Shown: positions 26,297-36,178, numbered from the stretch's first letter. The stretch: 64,000 nt of DNA from Bordetella genomosp. 1 (GCF_002261335.1 NZ_NEVL01000004.1:1-64000), one strand, 5' to 3'. Notes: generated by a model not told the origin, from the letters alone. Made by a program: numbers and translations.

Positions 26297-27139
26297 TTAC
26301 TGGCCCACGCACTCATAGACCGTCTGGCCCCGCAGCCGGAAGTCCTGGCTGATGTACGTGAAGTTTTCCGAATGCCCGGCGAACAGAAGGCCGCCCGGCT
26401 TGAGCAAAGGCACGAACCGCCGCAGGATCTTGGCCTGCGTCGGCTTGTCGAAATAGATCATCACGTTGCGGCAGAAGATCACGTCGAACTTTTCATTGAT
26501 GGGCCACGACGGCGCCAGCAGGTTGAGCGTCTCGAACTCGACCATCTGCGCCAGCTCGGGACGCACCTTGACCTGCCCTTCGTTGCCGGCCCGGCCGCGC
26601 AGGAAGAAGCGCCGCAGCCGCGCCTCGTCCATCTTGGCCACGCGGTCCCAGGCATAGACGCCGGCGCGCGCGCGGTTCAGGCAATTGGTGTCGATGTCGG
26701 TGGAATACACCCGGCTGCTGGCCGCTTTCGGGCCCAGCGCCTCGGTCAGCGTCATCGCGATCGAATACGGCTCCTCGCCGGTCGAGGCCGCGCAGCACCA
26801 GACCGACACCGGCCCGCCGCGCGTCTTGGCGAAGTCGGCCAGGATCGGGAAGTGATGCGACTCGCGGAAGAAGGCGGTTAGGTTGGTCGTGAGGGCGTTG
26901 ACGAAGTCTTCCCACTCGCCGGCCGCGGGTTCGCGCTCGAGCTCGTCGAGATAGCTGCTGAAGTCGTTCTTGCCCAGCGCCCGCAGGCGCCGCGCCAGGC
27001 GGCTGTAGACCATCTCGCGCTTGTGCGCGCCCAGCGAAATGCCGGCGCGCGCATAGATCATGCTGCGCACGCGCGAAAAGTCGGCATCCCGGAACTCGAA
27101 CTGACGCTCCGCCGAAAAAGACGGGGTGGTGCTCAACAT
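26297..27139 (-). CDS. cheR: Chemoreceptor methyltransferase CheR
   Basis: SAM-dependent methylation of receptor glutamates. The 280-residue product (E. coli 286) has the N-terminal helical domain and the Rossmann domain with CCAASTGEEPYSIAM as the SAM-binding motif, STDID, and FDVIFCRNVMIYFD, all strongly conserved in CheR. The frame runs open to 27163, but GAGGCAGG just before ATG 27139 fixes the start, 7 bp after the stop of the receptor gene. Confidence 0.97.
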   Translation of the reverse strand: MLSTTPSFSAERQFEFRDADFSRVRSMIYARAGISLGAHKREMVYSRLARRLRALGKNDFSSYLDELEREPAAGEWEDFVNALTTNLTAFFRESHHFPILADFAKTRGGPVSVWCCAASTGEEPYSIAMTLTEALGPKAASSRVYSTDIDTNCLNRARAGVYAWDRVAKMDEARLRRFFLRGRAGNEGQVKVRPELAQMVEFETLNLLAPSWPINEKFDVIFCRNVMIYFDKPTQAKILRRFVPLLKPGGLLFAGHSENFTYISQDFRLRGQTVYECVGQ

Positions 27140-27146
27140 GCCTGCC

Positions 27147-28826
27147 TCAATGCTCCAACGCAAACTTTCCGGCGCCCTGCGCGTGGCCGCCGAGGCGCTC
27201 CGCCTGCAGGTCGATCACTTCGCCGCCGTTGATCCGGAACACGGCCACCGCTTCGGACAGGCGTTCGGCCTGCTCCTGCAGCGAGCCCGCCGCGGCGGCG
27301 GCCTCTTCCACCAGTGCCGCGTTCTGCTGCGTCACCTCGTCCATCTGCGTCACGGCGCGGTTGACCTGGTCGATGCCGCTCGACTGCTCTTCCGAGGCCG
27401 CCGAGATCTCGCCCATGATGTCGGTCACACGCTTCACCGAGGCCACGATTTCCTGCATGGTGTTGCCGGCGCGCTCGACCTGCTGCGAACCCGTGCCCAC
27501 CTTGTTGACCGAGTCCTCGATCAACACCTTGATTTCCTTGGCGGCCTGGGCGCTGCGCTGCGCCAGCGAGCGCACTTCGCCCGCCACCACCGCGAAGCCC
27601 TTGCCCTGCTCGCCCGCACGCGCCGCTTCCACCGCGGCGTTGAGCGCCAGGATGTTGGTCTGGAACGCGATCCCGTCGATCACCGACACGATCTCGGAGA
27701 TCTTGCGCGAGCTCGCCGAGATGCCTTCCATGGTGTGCACCACTTCCGACACCGCGGCGCCGCCGCGTTCGGCCACGTCCGAGGCGCTGGCGGCCAGCTG
27801 GTTGGCCTGGCGCGCGTTGTCGGCATTCTGCTTCACGGTCGAGGCCAGCTGCTCCATCGAAGCGGCGGTCTGCTCCAGCGAGGCGGCCTGCTGCTCGGTG
27901 CGCGACGACAGATCGGTATTGCCGGCCGCGATCTCGTGCGAGCCGACGTTGATTTCTTCCACGCCGCGGCGAACCTGCGAGACGGTGCGGGTCAGGCTTT
28001 CCTGCATGCGCTTGAGCGCGGCGAACAGCTGGCCGATCTCGTTGCCGTTGCGCACGTCCACCCGCGCCGTCAGGTCGCCGCCGGCGATGCGGTCGAAGTA
28101 GGTGCCGGCTTCCTTGAGCGGCGCCAGCACGCGGCGGCGCAGGAAGACGTAGGTCATGAAGACCAGCAGCGCGGCGACCACGCCGCCCAGCGCCACGGCG
28201 CCGAGCACGAAGTTGTAGCGCTGTTCGGCCACGGTGTAGGCTTCCTGCACCAGGCTCGCGCGCCAGAAGTCGAACGCCTCGACGGCGCGCGCGAAGCGTG
28301 CCTCCAGCGCGTCCTGCACCATCTGCACGTGGCTCTGGTAGCCCGGCATGTCGGCCTTCTCCAACGCGGCGATCAGCGGCGTCAGGCCCTGGCTCACCAG
28401 CGTGTTGAAGGCGGCGTCGACCTCCTTCATGGACTCGGCGGCGCTGTCGGGATGCGGCAGGCTCTTGTAGTAATCGAATTCGGTCTGCGCCCGGTTCAGC
28501 GACGCCTTGGCCCGCTGCACCAGGCCGGCGGCCTCGGCGGCCAGGCCCTGCTGCACCAGCATGGGCTGGCCGATCGAGCGCACGATGTCGGCGTATTGCG
28601 CGGTGGCGGCGCGGCCCAGGCCGTTGAGCGTGTCCTTGTTGGCGGCGACCACGCGGCCCATCGAGTCGGCCAGGTCCTGGGTCTGCTTGATCTCGACCAG
28701 CGTGCCGTTCGAGATGCGCAGCGACAGGACACCGAGCGCGGCGCCCAGCACCAGCATGAAAGAGAAGAACGCCAGCACGCCCAGCAGGCTGCTGCGTATG
28801 GTCAGGTTCGCCAAGAACGTGCGCAT
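27147..28826 (-). CDS. Methyl-accepting chemotaxis protein inside the che operon
   Basis: 559-residue membrane chemoreceptor. TM1 is about 14-36, a periplasmic helical domain lies at about 37-187, TM2 follows at about 188-212, then HAMP and the signalling domain with the same [19 protein letters not shown] tip. The signalling half is nearly identical to the receptors at the left edge, the periplasmic half is unrelated to them, and the C-terminus ends GKFALEH without the xWxxF docking tail, so its adaptation would depend on receptors that have one. ATG 28826 is used; GAGGAG lies about 11 nt upstream, a long spacing. It sits between cheW and cheR, like tar in the enteric meche operon. Confidence 0.94.
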   Translation of the reverse strand: MRTFLANLTIRSSLLGVLAFFSFMLVLGAALGVLSLRISNGTLVEIKQTQDLADSMGRVVAANKDTLNGLGRAATAQYADIVRSIGQPMLVQQGLAAEAAGLVQRAKASLNRAQTEFDYYKSLPHPDSAAESMKEVDAAFNTLVSQGLTPLIAALEKADMPGYQSHVQMVQDALEARFARAVEAFDFWRASLVQEAYTVAEQRYNFVLGAVALGGVVAALLVFMTYVFLRRRVLAPLKEAGTYFDRIAGGDLTARVDVRNGNEIGQLFAALKRMQESLTRTVSQVRRGVEEINVGSHEIAAGNTDLSSRTEQQAASLEQTAASMEQLASTVKQNADNARQANQLAASASDVAERGGAAVSEVVHTMEGISASSRKISEIVSVIDGIAFQTNILALNAAVEAARAGEQGKGFAVVAGEVRSLAQRSAQAAKEIKVLIEDSVNKVGTGSQQVERAGNTMQEIVASVKRVTDIMGEISAASEEQSSGIDQVNRAVTQMDEVTQQNAALVEEAAAAAGSLQEQAERLSEAVAVFRINGGEVIDLQAERLGGHAQGAGKFALEH

Positions 28827-28926
28827 AACGGTTAGAACTCCTCGACGGGGTCGAATGCCACAGCTGCAATACGGCGGGCGGCGAAGATCATCCGCCGCCC
28901 GGCTAGTCACGCACCTTGCGGAGGGA

Positions 28927-29427
28927 TCAGGAAGCGACCTTCTCGACCAGTTCCATCTCGTCGCTGGTCATGAGCTTCTCGATGTCGACCAGGATCAGCA
29001 TGCGCTCGTCCACGGTGCCCAGGCCCGTCAGGTATTCGGTCGACAGGGTCGCGCCGAATTCCGGCGCCGGGCGGATCTGGCCGGCGTTGAGCATCAGCAC
29101 GTCGGACACGCCGTCGACCACGATGCCGACCACGCGATGATCCAGGTTCAGGATGATCACGACGGTCTGTTCGTTGTATTCGACGCTGCCGAGGTTGAAC
29201 TTGATGCGCAGGTCGATGATCGGGACGATGATGCCGCGCAGGTTGGTCACGCCCTTGATGAACGTGGGCACGTTGGCGATGCGGGTCACCGCGTCGGCGT
29301 CGTAGCCGCGGATTTCCTGCACCTTCAGGATGTCGATCCCGTATTCTTCCGAGCCCAGCGTGAAGACCAGGAACTCGTTGCCCACGTCTTCGACGCGGGC
29401 GCTTTGCGCGTGCGGCTTGGCTGCCAT
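28927..29427 (-). CDS. cheW: Chemotaxis coupling protein CheW
   Basis: Scaffold that couples receptors to CheA. The 166-residue product (E. coli 167) has the single CheW/SH3-like fold with [37 protein letters not shown] and [14 protein letters not shown] 29427 follows GGAGAG by 8 nt; an upstream in-frame ATG at 29472 would overlap cheA and is not favoured. It lies 14 bp after the cheA stop. Confidence 0.98.
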   Translation of the reverse strand: MAAKPHAQSARVEDVGNEFLVFTLGSEEYGIDILKVQEIRGYDADAVTRIANVPTFIKGVTNLRGIIVPIIDLRIKFNLGSVEYNEQTVVIILNLDHRVVGIVVDGVSDVLMLNAGQIRPAPEFGATLSTEYLTGLGTVDERMLILVDIEKLMTSDEMELVEKVAS

Positions 29428-29441
29428 GTTAATGCTCTCCG

Positions 29442-31607
29442 TCAATTCAGAATGGCTTCGGGCTGCGACCAACGCTCACGGTTGGCGCGCGCGAGCGCGA
29501 ATACGTCGACGATCAGTGCAACACTGCCGTCGCCCAGGATGGTCGCCGCGGAAATGCCGGGGACCTTGCGATAGTTGGATTCGAGGTTCTTGACCACGAC
29601 CTGGTGCTGGCCGACCAGATGGTCGACGAGCAGCGCGAAGCGGCGCTCCTCGGCCTGCATGATCACGGCGATGGCCTGCGTCGGCTCGGTCTGCGCGCCG
29701 CCGACCGAGAACACCCGGTGCATTTCCACCAGCGGCAGGTACTCGCCGCGCACGTGCATCACGCGCTCGTTGCCGGCCACCGAGTAGATCTGGTCTTCGG
29801 TGGGCTGCAGCGACTCGGTCACGTGGTTCAGCGGCAGGATGAAGGTCTCTTCGCCCACGCGCACCGACATGCCGTCGAGGATCGCCAGCGTCAGCGGCAG
29901 CACGATGCGGGTCGTGGTGCCGTGGCCCGGCGTGCTGGAGAGCTGCACGTGGCCACCCATGTTCTGGATGTTCCGGCGCACCACGTCCATGCCGACGCCG
30001 CGGCCGGAGATGTCGGTCACCTGCTCGGCGGTGGAGAAGCCCGGCGCGAAGATCAGCTGCCAGATTTCCTCGTCGGGCGAGTTTTCGTTGACCGACAGGC
30101 CCTGGGCCTGCGCCTTCTTGAGGATGCGGTCGCGGTTCAGGCCGCCACCGTCGTCGCTCACCTCGATCACGATGTTGCCGCCGTTGTGCTGCGCGGACAG
30201 CACCAGCTGGCCGACCGGATCCTTGCCGGCCGCGACGCGCTTGTCGGGCGTCTCGATGCCGTGGTCCAGGCTGTTGCGCACCAGGTGGGTGAGCGGGTCG
30301 ATGATGCGTTCGATCAGGCTCTTGTCGAGCTCGGTGGCGCGGCCGTAGGTCTGCAGCTCGATCTGCTTGCCCATCTTGCTGGCGATGTCGCGCACCACGC
30401 GCGGGAAGCGCGAGAACACGTAGTCCATCGGCATCATGCGGATCGACATCACCGCTTCCTGCAGGTCGCGCGCATTGCGCTCGAGCTGCTCCATGCCGTT
30501 GAGCAGACGGTCGTGCAGCACCGGATCCAGCGTCGACGCGGTCTGCGCCAGCATGGCCTGGGTGATGACGAGCTCGCCCACCAGGTTGATGATCTGGTCG
30601 ACCTTCTCCACGCCCACGCGGATCGAGGTCGATTCGGTGTTGGCGTGGGCGGCCGGCGCGGCGGCGCGAGCCGGCGCGGCGGGTGCCGCCGGGGCGGCCG
30701 CGGGCGCAGGGGCGGCAGCGGGTGCGGCGGCAACGGGTGCCGGCGCGGCGACGGGTGCAGCAGCGGGTGCAGCGGCGGGCGCAGCGGGCGCGGGGGCAGG
30801 CGCGGCGAAACCGGCGGCGGCGGCCTCGAACTGCTCCACCACGTCGGCGGCGGCGGCCTTGGCCGGCGCGGCTTCGCGGCGGATGTCGAGCTGGTCGCTG
30901 TCGACGATGAAGCAGCACACCGCCTCGATGTCGTCCTGCGAGCAAGTCGTGTCGACCCACACGGTCAGCGCGTCGGCGCTGCGCTCATGATGGTGCACGG
31001 TGCCCAAATTGCCCATTTCCTCGAGCAGCGACTGGGCGTCCTTGTCGGACACCTTGCGGAACTGCACGCGGAACGGCAGGTTGCCGGCGGGTGCGGCCGC
31101 AGGTGCGACCGCAGCGGGCGCGGCCGGTGCCGGGGCGGCGGCCACGGGTGCCGGCGCGGGAGCGGGAGCAGGCGCCGGGGCGGCGGCCGCAGCCGGCGCT
31201 TCGCCCTTGCCTTCGAGGGCGATCTGGCGCAGCACGGCGCAGATGCGTTCGAACACGGCCTGATCGGGCTCTTCGGACGAACGATAAGCGTCCAGTTGGC
31301 TCTTCAGCACGTCTTTGGTTTCCAGGAAAGTATCAACCATATCGGCGCGCAGGTTCATTTCGCCGCGACGGATCGCGTCCAGCAGGTTTTCCAGCAAATG
31401 CGTGGTTTCGGCGAGCTTCTGAAAGCAGCCGAACGTCGCCGCGCCACCCTTGATGGAGTGCGCGGCACGAAAAATGGCGTTGAGCTGCTCGATGTCGGGT
31501 TGCCCCACATCCAGTTCGAGCAGCAGCTGCTCCATCTGCGCGAGCAACTCGTCGGCTTCGTCGAAAAAAGTCTCGTAGAACTGACTGAGATCCAGACCTG
31601 AACTCAT
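29442..31607 (-). CDS. cheA: Chemotaxis histidine kinase CheA
   Basis: Central kinase of the array. Domains: HPt P1 (1-130) with the phosphoryl His at H50 in [13 protein letters not shown]; an Ala/Pro linker (135-175); a P2-like domain (about 176-245); a second, long Ala/Pro linker (about 250-325); dimerisation P3 (about 328-395); the ATPase P4 with NSLDHGIE and [11 protein letters not shown]; and the CheW-like P5 (about 585-720). At 721 residues it exceeds E. coli CheA (654), mostly through the linkers. No Asp-containing receiver is attached. It is flanked by a CheY-like regulator upstream and cheW downstream. Confidence 0.98.
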   Translation of the reverse strand: MSSGLDLSQFYETFFDEADELLAQMEQLLLELDVGQPDIEQLNAIFRAAHSIKGGAATFGCFQKLAETTHLLENLLDAIRRGEMNLRADMVDTFLETKDVLKSQLDAYRSSEEPDQAVFERICAVLRQIALEGKGEAPAAAAAPAPAPAPAPAPVAAAPAPAAPAAVAPAAAPAGNLPFRVQFRKVSDKDAQSLLEEMGNLGTVHHHERSADALTVWVDTTCSQDDIEAVCCFIVDSDQLDIRREAAPAKAAAADVVEQFEAAAAGFAAPAPAPAAPAAAPAAAPVAAPAPVAAAPAAAPAPAAAPAAPAAPARAAAPAAHANTESTSIRVGVEKVDQIINLVGELVITQAMLAQTASTLDPVLHDRLLNGMEQLERNARDLQEAVMSIRMMPMDYVFSRFPRVVRDIASKMGKQIELQTYGRATELDKSLIERIIDPLTHLVRNSLDHGIETPDKRVAAGKDPVGQLVLSAQHNGGNIVIEVSDDGGGLNRDRILKKAQAQGLSVNENSPDEEIWQLIFAPGFSTAEQVTDISGRGVGMDVVRRNIQNMGGHVQLSSTPGHGTTTRIVLPLTLAILDGMSVRVGEETFILPLNHVTESLQPTEDQIYSVAGNERVMHVRGEYLPLVEMHRVFSVGGAQTEPTQAIAVIMQAEERRFALLVDHLVGQHQVVVKNLESNYRKVPGISAATILGDGSVALIVDVFALARANRERWSQPEAILN

Positions 31608-31653
31608 GATGAGCCGTTTGCCTTCATATAGAACACGCCGAGGCGCGTTGACA

Positions 31654-32031
31654 CTAAACCGGCGGCTGCTCTTCGAGCAGCTCGGCGGCCAAATCCACCA
31701 GGGTTTCGGGATCGACGGGCTTGTTGAGCCACCCGCAGACCCCGAGATCGCGGGCAGCCGTCTTGCTGTCCACGTCTTCCTCGGTAGTCAGTACCAGCAC
31801 CGGCACGTCGAGATAACGCTCCTGCTCGCGCAGGCCCCGGATCAGATCCAGGCCGCCCATCACCGGCATGTTCCAGTCGCTCACGACCAGATCGATCTGC
31901 TGGTCGCGCGCGAGGTCCAGTGCCTCCTTGCCGTTGCCAGCCGTCACGACCTGCCAGCCCGCGCCGGTCAGCGCGGCCCGCACGATCATGCGCATCGTTG
32001 CGGAATCGTCCGCCACCAATATCGTCGTCAT
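31654..32031 (-). CDS. CheY-like single-domain response regulator
   Basis: 125-residue receiver with D8/D9, phosphorylation site D52 in VVSDWNMP, T82/T83 and K104. It lacks an output domain. It lies between motB (14 bp) and cheA (46 bp), so CheA is the natural phosphate donor. It differs clearly from the CheY next to cheZ. Possible roles are a phosphate sink or a second switch regulator; the sequence does not decide between them. Confidence 0.92.
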   Translation of the reverse strand: MTTILVADDSATMRMIVRAALTGAGWQVVTAGNGKEALDLARDQQIDLVVSDWNMPVMGGLDLIRGLREQERYLDVPVLVLTTEEDVDSKTAARDLGVCGWLNKPVDPETLVDLAAELLEEQPPV

Positions 32032-32045
32032 GCTCCAGTTCGCTC

Positions 32046-33026
32046 CTAACGTGCAGCCTCGTTGGACGCCGGCGCCGCGGGCGGTTCGGTGGCCGGTGCC
32101 GCCGCTTCATTGCGGTGGGTCACGGCCTGAACCACGCCATTGGCGTCGCGGGCGCTCACTTCTGCCGCCGTCGCGTTCTCGTCCTCGATACGTTTCTGCG
32201 TCTTTTCGTTCAGCACTACCAGGCTGATACGACGGTTAACGGCAGCATACGGATCATCTTTAACCAGACTCATGCTCGAAGACAGGCCCTGCACCCGCAG
32301 CACCTTGCTTTCGTTCATGCCGCCGGCCACCAATTCCTGCCGCGACGCGTTGGCGCGGTCGGCCGACAGCTCCCAGTTGCTGTAGGCCCGCTCGCCGCGC
32401 GCGTACTGCGACGCGTCGGTGTGGCCGGCCAGGCTGATCTTGTTGGGCAGCTCGTTGAGCACGGGGCCGAGCTCGCGCAGGATGTCGCGCATGTACGGCC
32501 GCACTTCGGCGCTGCCGGTGGCGAACATCGGGCGGTTCTGGCTGTCGATGATCTGGATCCGCAGGCCTTCCGTGGTCATGTCGATCAGCAGCTGCGGGCG
32601 GAAGTTCTTCAGCACCGGGCTGGTTTCGATCAGGGTGTCCAGGCGCTGCTTGAGGCGCTCGAGGCGATGGCGGTCGCGCCGCTCGCCGTCGGGGATGTTC
32701 TGGGCCTGCACGCGGTTGCCGTCGGCGCGGCGCACGTTGCCGTCGTCGCGCAGCGGATCGCGCCCGCCGCCAGGGATGGCGCTGGTATCGGCGGAATTGC
32801 TCGGGCCGCCCGCGATCGCCACGCTCAGCGGCATGCGGAAGTACTCGGCGATGCCCTTGAGCTCCTCGCGCGGCACGATGCTGATCAGCCACATGACCAG
32901 GAAGAACGCCATCATCGCCGTGATGAAGTCGGCGTAGGCGATCTTCCAGCTCCCGCCATGGTGGCCCCCGCCGCCGCCACGGCGTTTGCGGCGGACCACC
33001 ACACGGTGGTTATTGACCGTGCTCAT
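32046..33026 (-). CDS. motB: Flagellar stator protein MotB
   Basis: Stator subunit that anchors to peptidoglycan. The 326-residue product has one TM helix (about 28-50, [19 protein letters not shown]) with the proton-binding D33, a plug/linker, and a C-terminal OmpA-like domain (about 150-275) with [12 protein letters not shown] and [10 protein letters not shown] 45-residue Ala/Glu-rich tail follows. It starts 15 bp after motA. Confidence 0.97.
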   Translation of the reverse strand: MSTVNNHRVVVRRKRRGGGGGHHGGSWKIAYADFITAMMAFFLVMWLISIVPREELKGIAEYFRMPLSVAIAGGPSNSADTSAIPGGGRDPLRDDGNVRRADGNRVQAQNIPDGERRDRHRLERLKQRLDTLIETSPVLKNFRPQLLIDMTTEGLRIQIIDSQNRPMFATGSAEVRPYMRDILRELGPVLNELPNKISLAGHTDASQYARGERAYSNWELSADRANASRQELVAGGMNESKVLRVQGLSSSMSLVKDDPYAAVNRRISLVVLNEKTQKRIEDENATAAEVSARDANGVVQAVTHRNEAAAPATEPPAAPASNEAAR

Positions 33027-33041
33027 CTAAGAGACTCCCGA

Positions 33042-33920
33042 TCAGGCGCGGCCGGCGGCCGCGCTGCCCTTGGCCTGGCGTACGTGCTCTTCGAGCTCGC
33101 CGAACGACGGACGCACGGCCGAGAAGAGCACCTTGCGGCCGAACTCCACCGCCAGCTGGGGCGGGTAGCCGTTCATGCTGGCCAGCAGGGTCACCTTGAT
33201 GCACTCCAGCACCTTGACCGCCTCGGCGGCCTGGCGCTCGACGCGCGAAGCGAACGGACCCACGAAACCGTAGGCCAGCAGAATGCCGAGGAACGTGCCC
33301 ACCATGGCCTTGGAGATCAGGTCGCCCAGGATCGCGGGCGGCTGGTCCACGGCGGCGAGCGCCTTGATCACGCCCAGCACCGCGGCCACGATACCGAAAG
33401 CCGGCAGGCCGTCGGCCATCGATTGCAGCGCATGCGTCGGGACCTCGCGCTCATGGCGGAAGGTCTCGATTTCCTCGTCCATCAGCGTCTCGATCTCGAA
33501 CGAGCTCATGTTGCCGCTGATCATGATGCGCAGGTAGTCCGTGATGAACTCCATGAGATTCGCGTCCTTCATGATGCGCGGATACTCATTGAAGATCGGG
33601 CTGGACTGCGGATCCTCGATGTGGGATTCGACCGCCATCAGGCCTTCGCGGCGCGCCTTGTTCAGCAACACATACAGGAGCGCCATCAGCTCCATATAGA
33701 GGTCTTTGCTGTAGGGGCCCGTCTTGAAGGCGCGCGGCACGGCCGCCTTCACCAGCTTGAGCGACTTGCGGCTGTTGCCGGCCAGGAAGGCGCCCAGGGC
33801 GCCGCCGCCGATCAGGGTCAGCTCGAAAGGCTGGTAGAGCGCGCCCAGGTGGCCGCCCAGGCCGACAAAGCTGCCGACCACCGCGATGATAACCACCGCA
33901 TAACCGATAACAATCAACAC
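33042..33920 (-). CDS. motA: Flagellar stator protein MotA
   Basis: Proton-channel stator subunit. The 292-residue product (E. coli 295) has four hydrophobic segments (about 2-22, 30-48, 170-190, 203-222) and the conserved cytoplasmic loop. QSMADGLPAFGIVAAVLGVIKAL and VGTFLGILLAYGFVGPFA are family blocks that include the functional prolines. The start is GTG at 33920, preceded by AGAGG; a TTG follows directly and could also serve. Confidence 0.97.
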   Translation of the reverse strand: MLIVIGYAVVIIAVVGSFVGLGGHLGALYQPFELTLIGGGALGAFLAGNSRKSLKLVKAAVPRAFKTGPYSKDLYMELMALLYVLLNKARREGLMAVESHIEDPQSSPIFNEYPRIMKDANLMEFITDYLRIMISGNMSSFEIETLMDEEIETFRHEREVPTHALQSMADGLPAFGIVAAVLGVIKALAAVDQPPAILGDLISKAMVGTFLGILLAYGFVGPFASRVERQAAEAVKVLECIKVTLLASMNGYPPQLAVEFGRKVLFSAVRPSFGELEEHVRQAKGSAAAGRA

Positions 33921-33969
33921 ATCAGGCCTCTGCCATCGTAGTCAAAACTAGTGACAATGATCTCCCGAG

Positions 33970-34006
33970 CTCCCCGCCGCAAAAACGCGGGTTACGGGGA
34001 GTTTTT
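33970..34006 (+). terminator. Terminator-like hairpin in the flhC-motA gap, oriented for the plus strand
   Basis: An outer 7-bp stem (33970-33976 with 33995-34001) encloses a 4-bp inner stem and is followed on the plus strand by five T (34002-34006). On the minus strand, which carries flhC and motA, no U run follows. As drawn it would stop antisense transcription coming out of motA. Confidence 0.5.
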
Positions 34007-34041
34007 CGGGGCTTTTGGGATGTTTGAGTACCCTTAAGAAA

Positions 34042-34626
34042 TCAGGAAGCCTGTTCTGCCTTGGCCGGCGCGGCGGCGTTGGCACGTGCGCGGGCGGCCG
34101 CGCGCGTCTTTCCGGCCCGGGGTGGCGGACGGCAGATGGCGCACACGAAGTCGGTCTGCGGGTCATGCGCGTGGGCGATGAAATGCCCGCCGCACTGCCG
34201 GCACGCCGACAGTTGCAACATGCCGCTGTCGAAGAAGCGCACCAGCATCCAGGCCCGGGTGAAGCTGAGCACCGGCTCGGCGCCGGCGGGCTGGGTGGCG
34301 TCGGCCTGCGCGTGCTCCAGATAGAGACGGTAGGCGTCGATCACGGCGCGCACGTTCTTGCTCGACGTGCGCGTGTTCAAGAAGGAGTAGACGTTGTAGA
34401 ACAACGAGGAATGGATGTTCGGCAACCAGGTCATGAACCAGTCCACCGAAAAAGGCAGCATTCCCTTGGGAGGCGAGCATCCCCGGATCTCACGATACAG
34501 GCGTGCGAGCCGATCGTGGCTGAGGCTGGTTTCGGCTTCTAGCACCTGAAGCCGCGCCCCGAGGGTGATCATCGCACTGGCCAACAGAATCTCGTCGGCT
34601 TCCTGTGACACGCTTTTAACTGGCAT
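34042..34626 (-). CDS. flhC: Flagellar master transcriptional activator FlhC
   Basis: DNA-contacting subunit of the FlhD4C2 activator. The 194-residue product (E. coli 192) has the conserved zinc-binding cysteines C142, C145, C162 and C165 (ACRQC, VCAIC) and core blocks ARLYREIRGCSPPKGMLPFSVDWFMTW and HSSLFYNVY. It ends in a basic Ala-rich tail. It begins 30 bp after flhD. Together they should drive class 2 genes including fliA and the flg and flh operons. Confidence 0.97.
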   Translation of the reverse strand: MPVKSVSQEADEILLASAMITLGARLQVLEAETSLSHDRLARLYREIRGCSPPKGMLPFSVDWFMTWLPNIHSSLFYNVYSFLNTRTSSKNVRAVIDAYRLYLEHAQADATQPAGAEPVLSFTRAWMLVRFFDSGMLQLSACRQCGGHFIAHAHDPQTDFVCAICRPPPRAGKTRAAARARANAAAPAKAEQAS

Positions 34627-34656
34627 ACCGCCTTCCTGCTTTCTTTAGCGGTTGGG

Positions 34657-34980
34657 TCAGGCCAACTCTTCCACTGGCTGCTTCGCCAGCAGAATCGTTG
34701 CGTGCGCTTGCTGCAGGGCGCCGCCCAGCACATCCTGGGTCAGGGCCGACAGCAGGCTGTAGTCGTCGAAGCGGAAGCGGCAAAGCAGGGAACTCGAGCT
34801 CGCCAGTTTGACCAGTTGCGCCGGCGAGAGGCGCATCAGGATGTCGGCAACTTCGTTGCTGAAACCCAGGCGAAACATGGATGCCGCGTAATCGTCTCTC
34901 AGCATCCGCTGCGCGAGCAGCAGATACGAAAGATTGACTTCACGTATATCGGCGAGCAAGGAACTGTCTGCGGTTTTCAC
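34657..34980 (-). CDS. flhD: Flagellar master transcriptional activator FlhD
   Basis: Partner of FlhC. The core [36 protein letters not shown] is typical, and the Cys in LLCRFRFDD matches the disulfide cysteine of enteric FlhD. The frame is open back to 35094, but GGAG stands 8 nt before GTG 34980, and from there the product is 107 residues (E. coli 116), aligned with the family start. The GTG start is therefore chosen. It is first in the flhDC-mot-che series, with a long AT-rich upstream region. Confidence 0.95.
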   Translation of the reverse strand: MKTADSSLLADIREVNLSYLLLAQRMLRDDYAASMFRLGFSNEVADILMRLSPAQLVKLASSSSLLCRFRFDDYSLLSALTQDVLGGALQQAHATILLAKQPVEELA

Positions 34981-35407
34981 TTTGGTACTCCTGTTACTGA
35001 GGCCAGCCGGGGTGATGAAGTCCAGATCGCGCGCCCCGAAACCCCCGCGCAAATCTGTTTTCGTCTTAATGCGAAATGTATCAGTTGATCGCAATTTGCA
35101 TGCAATTTAACATGCACACTGTCATTTTCTATGACTTTTATGACGAAACATTGATTTTTTTCAGAATTTCTTTAGAAGTGCAGCAGGACCGTTACATTTC
35201 TTGCACCAAGATCGCGCCAAAGACGTAAATAAAAGCGCAAAAAGTTGCGTTCTTCCTCGAATGAAACACCGTCATTTGTCGACAATCCTCATTGAGAGGA
35301 GCGATAGACGTCAGTCATCAGGCCACTGGCCGGCACCCCCGCCGATGTCGTAACAATGCAACACCCATCTCGCGGCCATTCGCGAGACCCCTGCAGACTG
35401 AATCTGA
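34981..35407. promoter_or_regulatory. AT-rich divergent control region between flhD and fliA
   Basis: No gene is seen in these 427 bp. The part from about 35080 to 35280 is clearly AT-rich against its GC-rich surroundings. It contains the palindromes TTGCATGCAA (35096-35105) and TTCTTTAGAA (35168-35177). The second, lying in a TTTCTTTAGAA context, resembles the inverted heptads bound by Bordetella BvgA. No convincing sigma-70 promoter for flhD could be chosen by eye. A candidate FlhDC site for fliA is listed separately. Confidence 0.6.
35222..35263. promoter_or_regulatory. Candidate FlhDC box upstream of fliA
   Basis: Half sites at 35222-35237 (GACGTAAATAAAAGCG) and 35248-35263 (beginning CGTTCTT), 10 nt apart, each match 9 of 13 defined positions of the enteric FlhDC consensus. 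The site is about 145 bp before fliA, in the place expected for class 2 activation, though it is rather far from the start codon. Confidence 0.35.
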
Positions 35408-36154
35408 ATGCCCAACGCAGAAGACAGCTTGGTCCAATACGCACCGCTGGTACGCAAACTGGCGCTGCAGTTGCTGGCCCGCTTGCCGGCCAGCGTGCAA
35501 TTGGACGACCTCATCCAGGCCGGCATGATCGGCCTGCTCGATGCCGTGCGCCGCTATCAGGAAAGCCCGGACGCGCAATTCGAGACCTACGCCACGTCGC
35601 GCATCCGTGGCGCGATGCTCGACGAGCTCCGCAGCCAGGACTGGCTGCCGCGCAGCGTGCGCAGCAAGAGCCGCAAGATCGAGAACGCCATCCAGCGCAA
35701 GGAGCAGCAGCTCATGCGCTCTCCCACCGAAACGGAGATCGCGCAGGAGCTGGGCGTGCCGCTGGACGAGTACCAGAGCATGCTGACCGACGCCCAGGGC
35801 CTGCAGATCGTCCACTACGAAGGCATGGGCGGCGACCAGGAGACGGGCGACGCGGACTGGAGCGAAGGCGCCACCAGCGAGAGCAGCGGCAATCCGCTCA
35901 ACGCGCTGCTGGCCACCGACCTGCGCGCCGCCCTGATCCAGGCCATCGACAAGCTGCCCGACCGCGAGAAGCTGCTGCTGTCGCTCTACTATGAGCAGGG
36001 CCTGAACCTGAAGGAAATCGGCGCCGTGCTCAACGTCACCGAGGCGCGCGTGTGCCAGTTGCGCACGCAGGCCACGGCGCGCCTGCGCGCGCACCTGGCC
36101 GACCATGCCTGGGGCGAACTGCCCGAGCACGGGCTGTTGTCGCAGGTCATCTGA
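35408..36154 (+). CDS. fliA: Flagellar sigma factor FliA (sigma-28)
   Basis: Sigma factor for class 3 genes such as fliC and flgM. The 248-residue product (E. coli 239) shows region 2 (LDDLIQAGMIGLLDAVRRYQ, FETYATSRIRGAMLDELRSQDWLPRSVR), region 3 (SPTETEIAQELGV) and region 4 with the helix-turn-helix LNLKEIGAVLNVTEARVCQLRTQA. Divergent from flhD. No good Shine-Dalgarno precedes ATG 35408. Two promoters matching FliA specificity are present in this window (15004, 36777). Confidence 0.98.
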   Translation: MPNAEDSLVQYAPLVRKLALQLLARLPASVQLDDLIQAGMIGLLDAVRRYQESPDAQFETYATSRIRGAMLDELRSQDWLPRSVRSKSRKIENAIQRKEQQLMRSPTETEIAQELGVPLDEYQSMLTDAQGLQIVHYEGMGGDQETGDADWSEGATSESSGNPLNALLATDLRAALIQAIDKLPDREKLLLSLYYEQGLNLKEIGAVLNVTEARVCQLRTQATARLRAHLADHAWGELPEHGLLSQVI

Positions 36155-36157
36155 CGA

Positions 36158-36178
36158 CGGACGGCCCGCGGCCGTCCG
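36158..36178 (+). terminator. Hairpin after fliA
   Basis: A 9-bp perfect GC stem (36158-36166 with 36170-36178, 3-nt loop) begins 4 bp after the fliA stop and is followed by a pyrimidine-rich C/T stretch without a proper T run. Confidence 0.5.
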
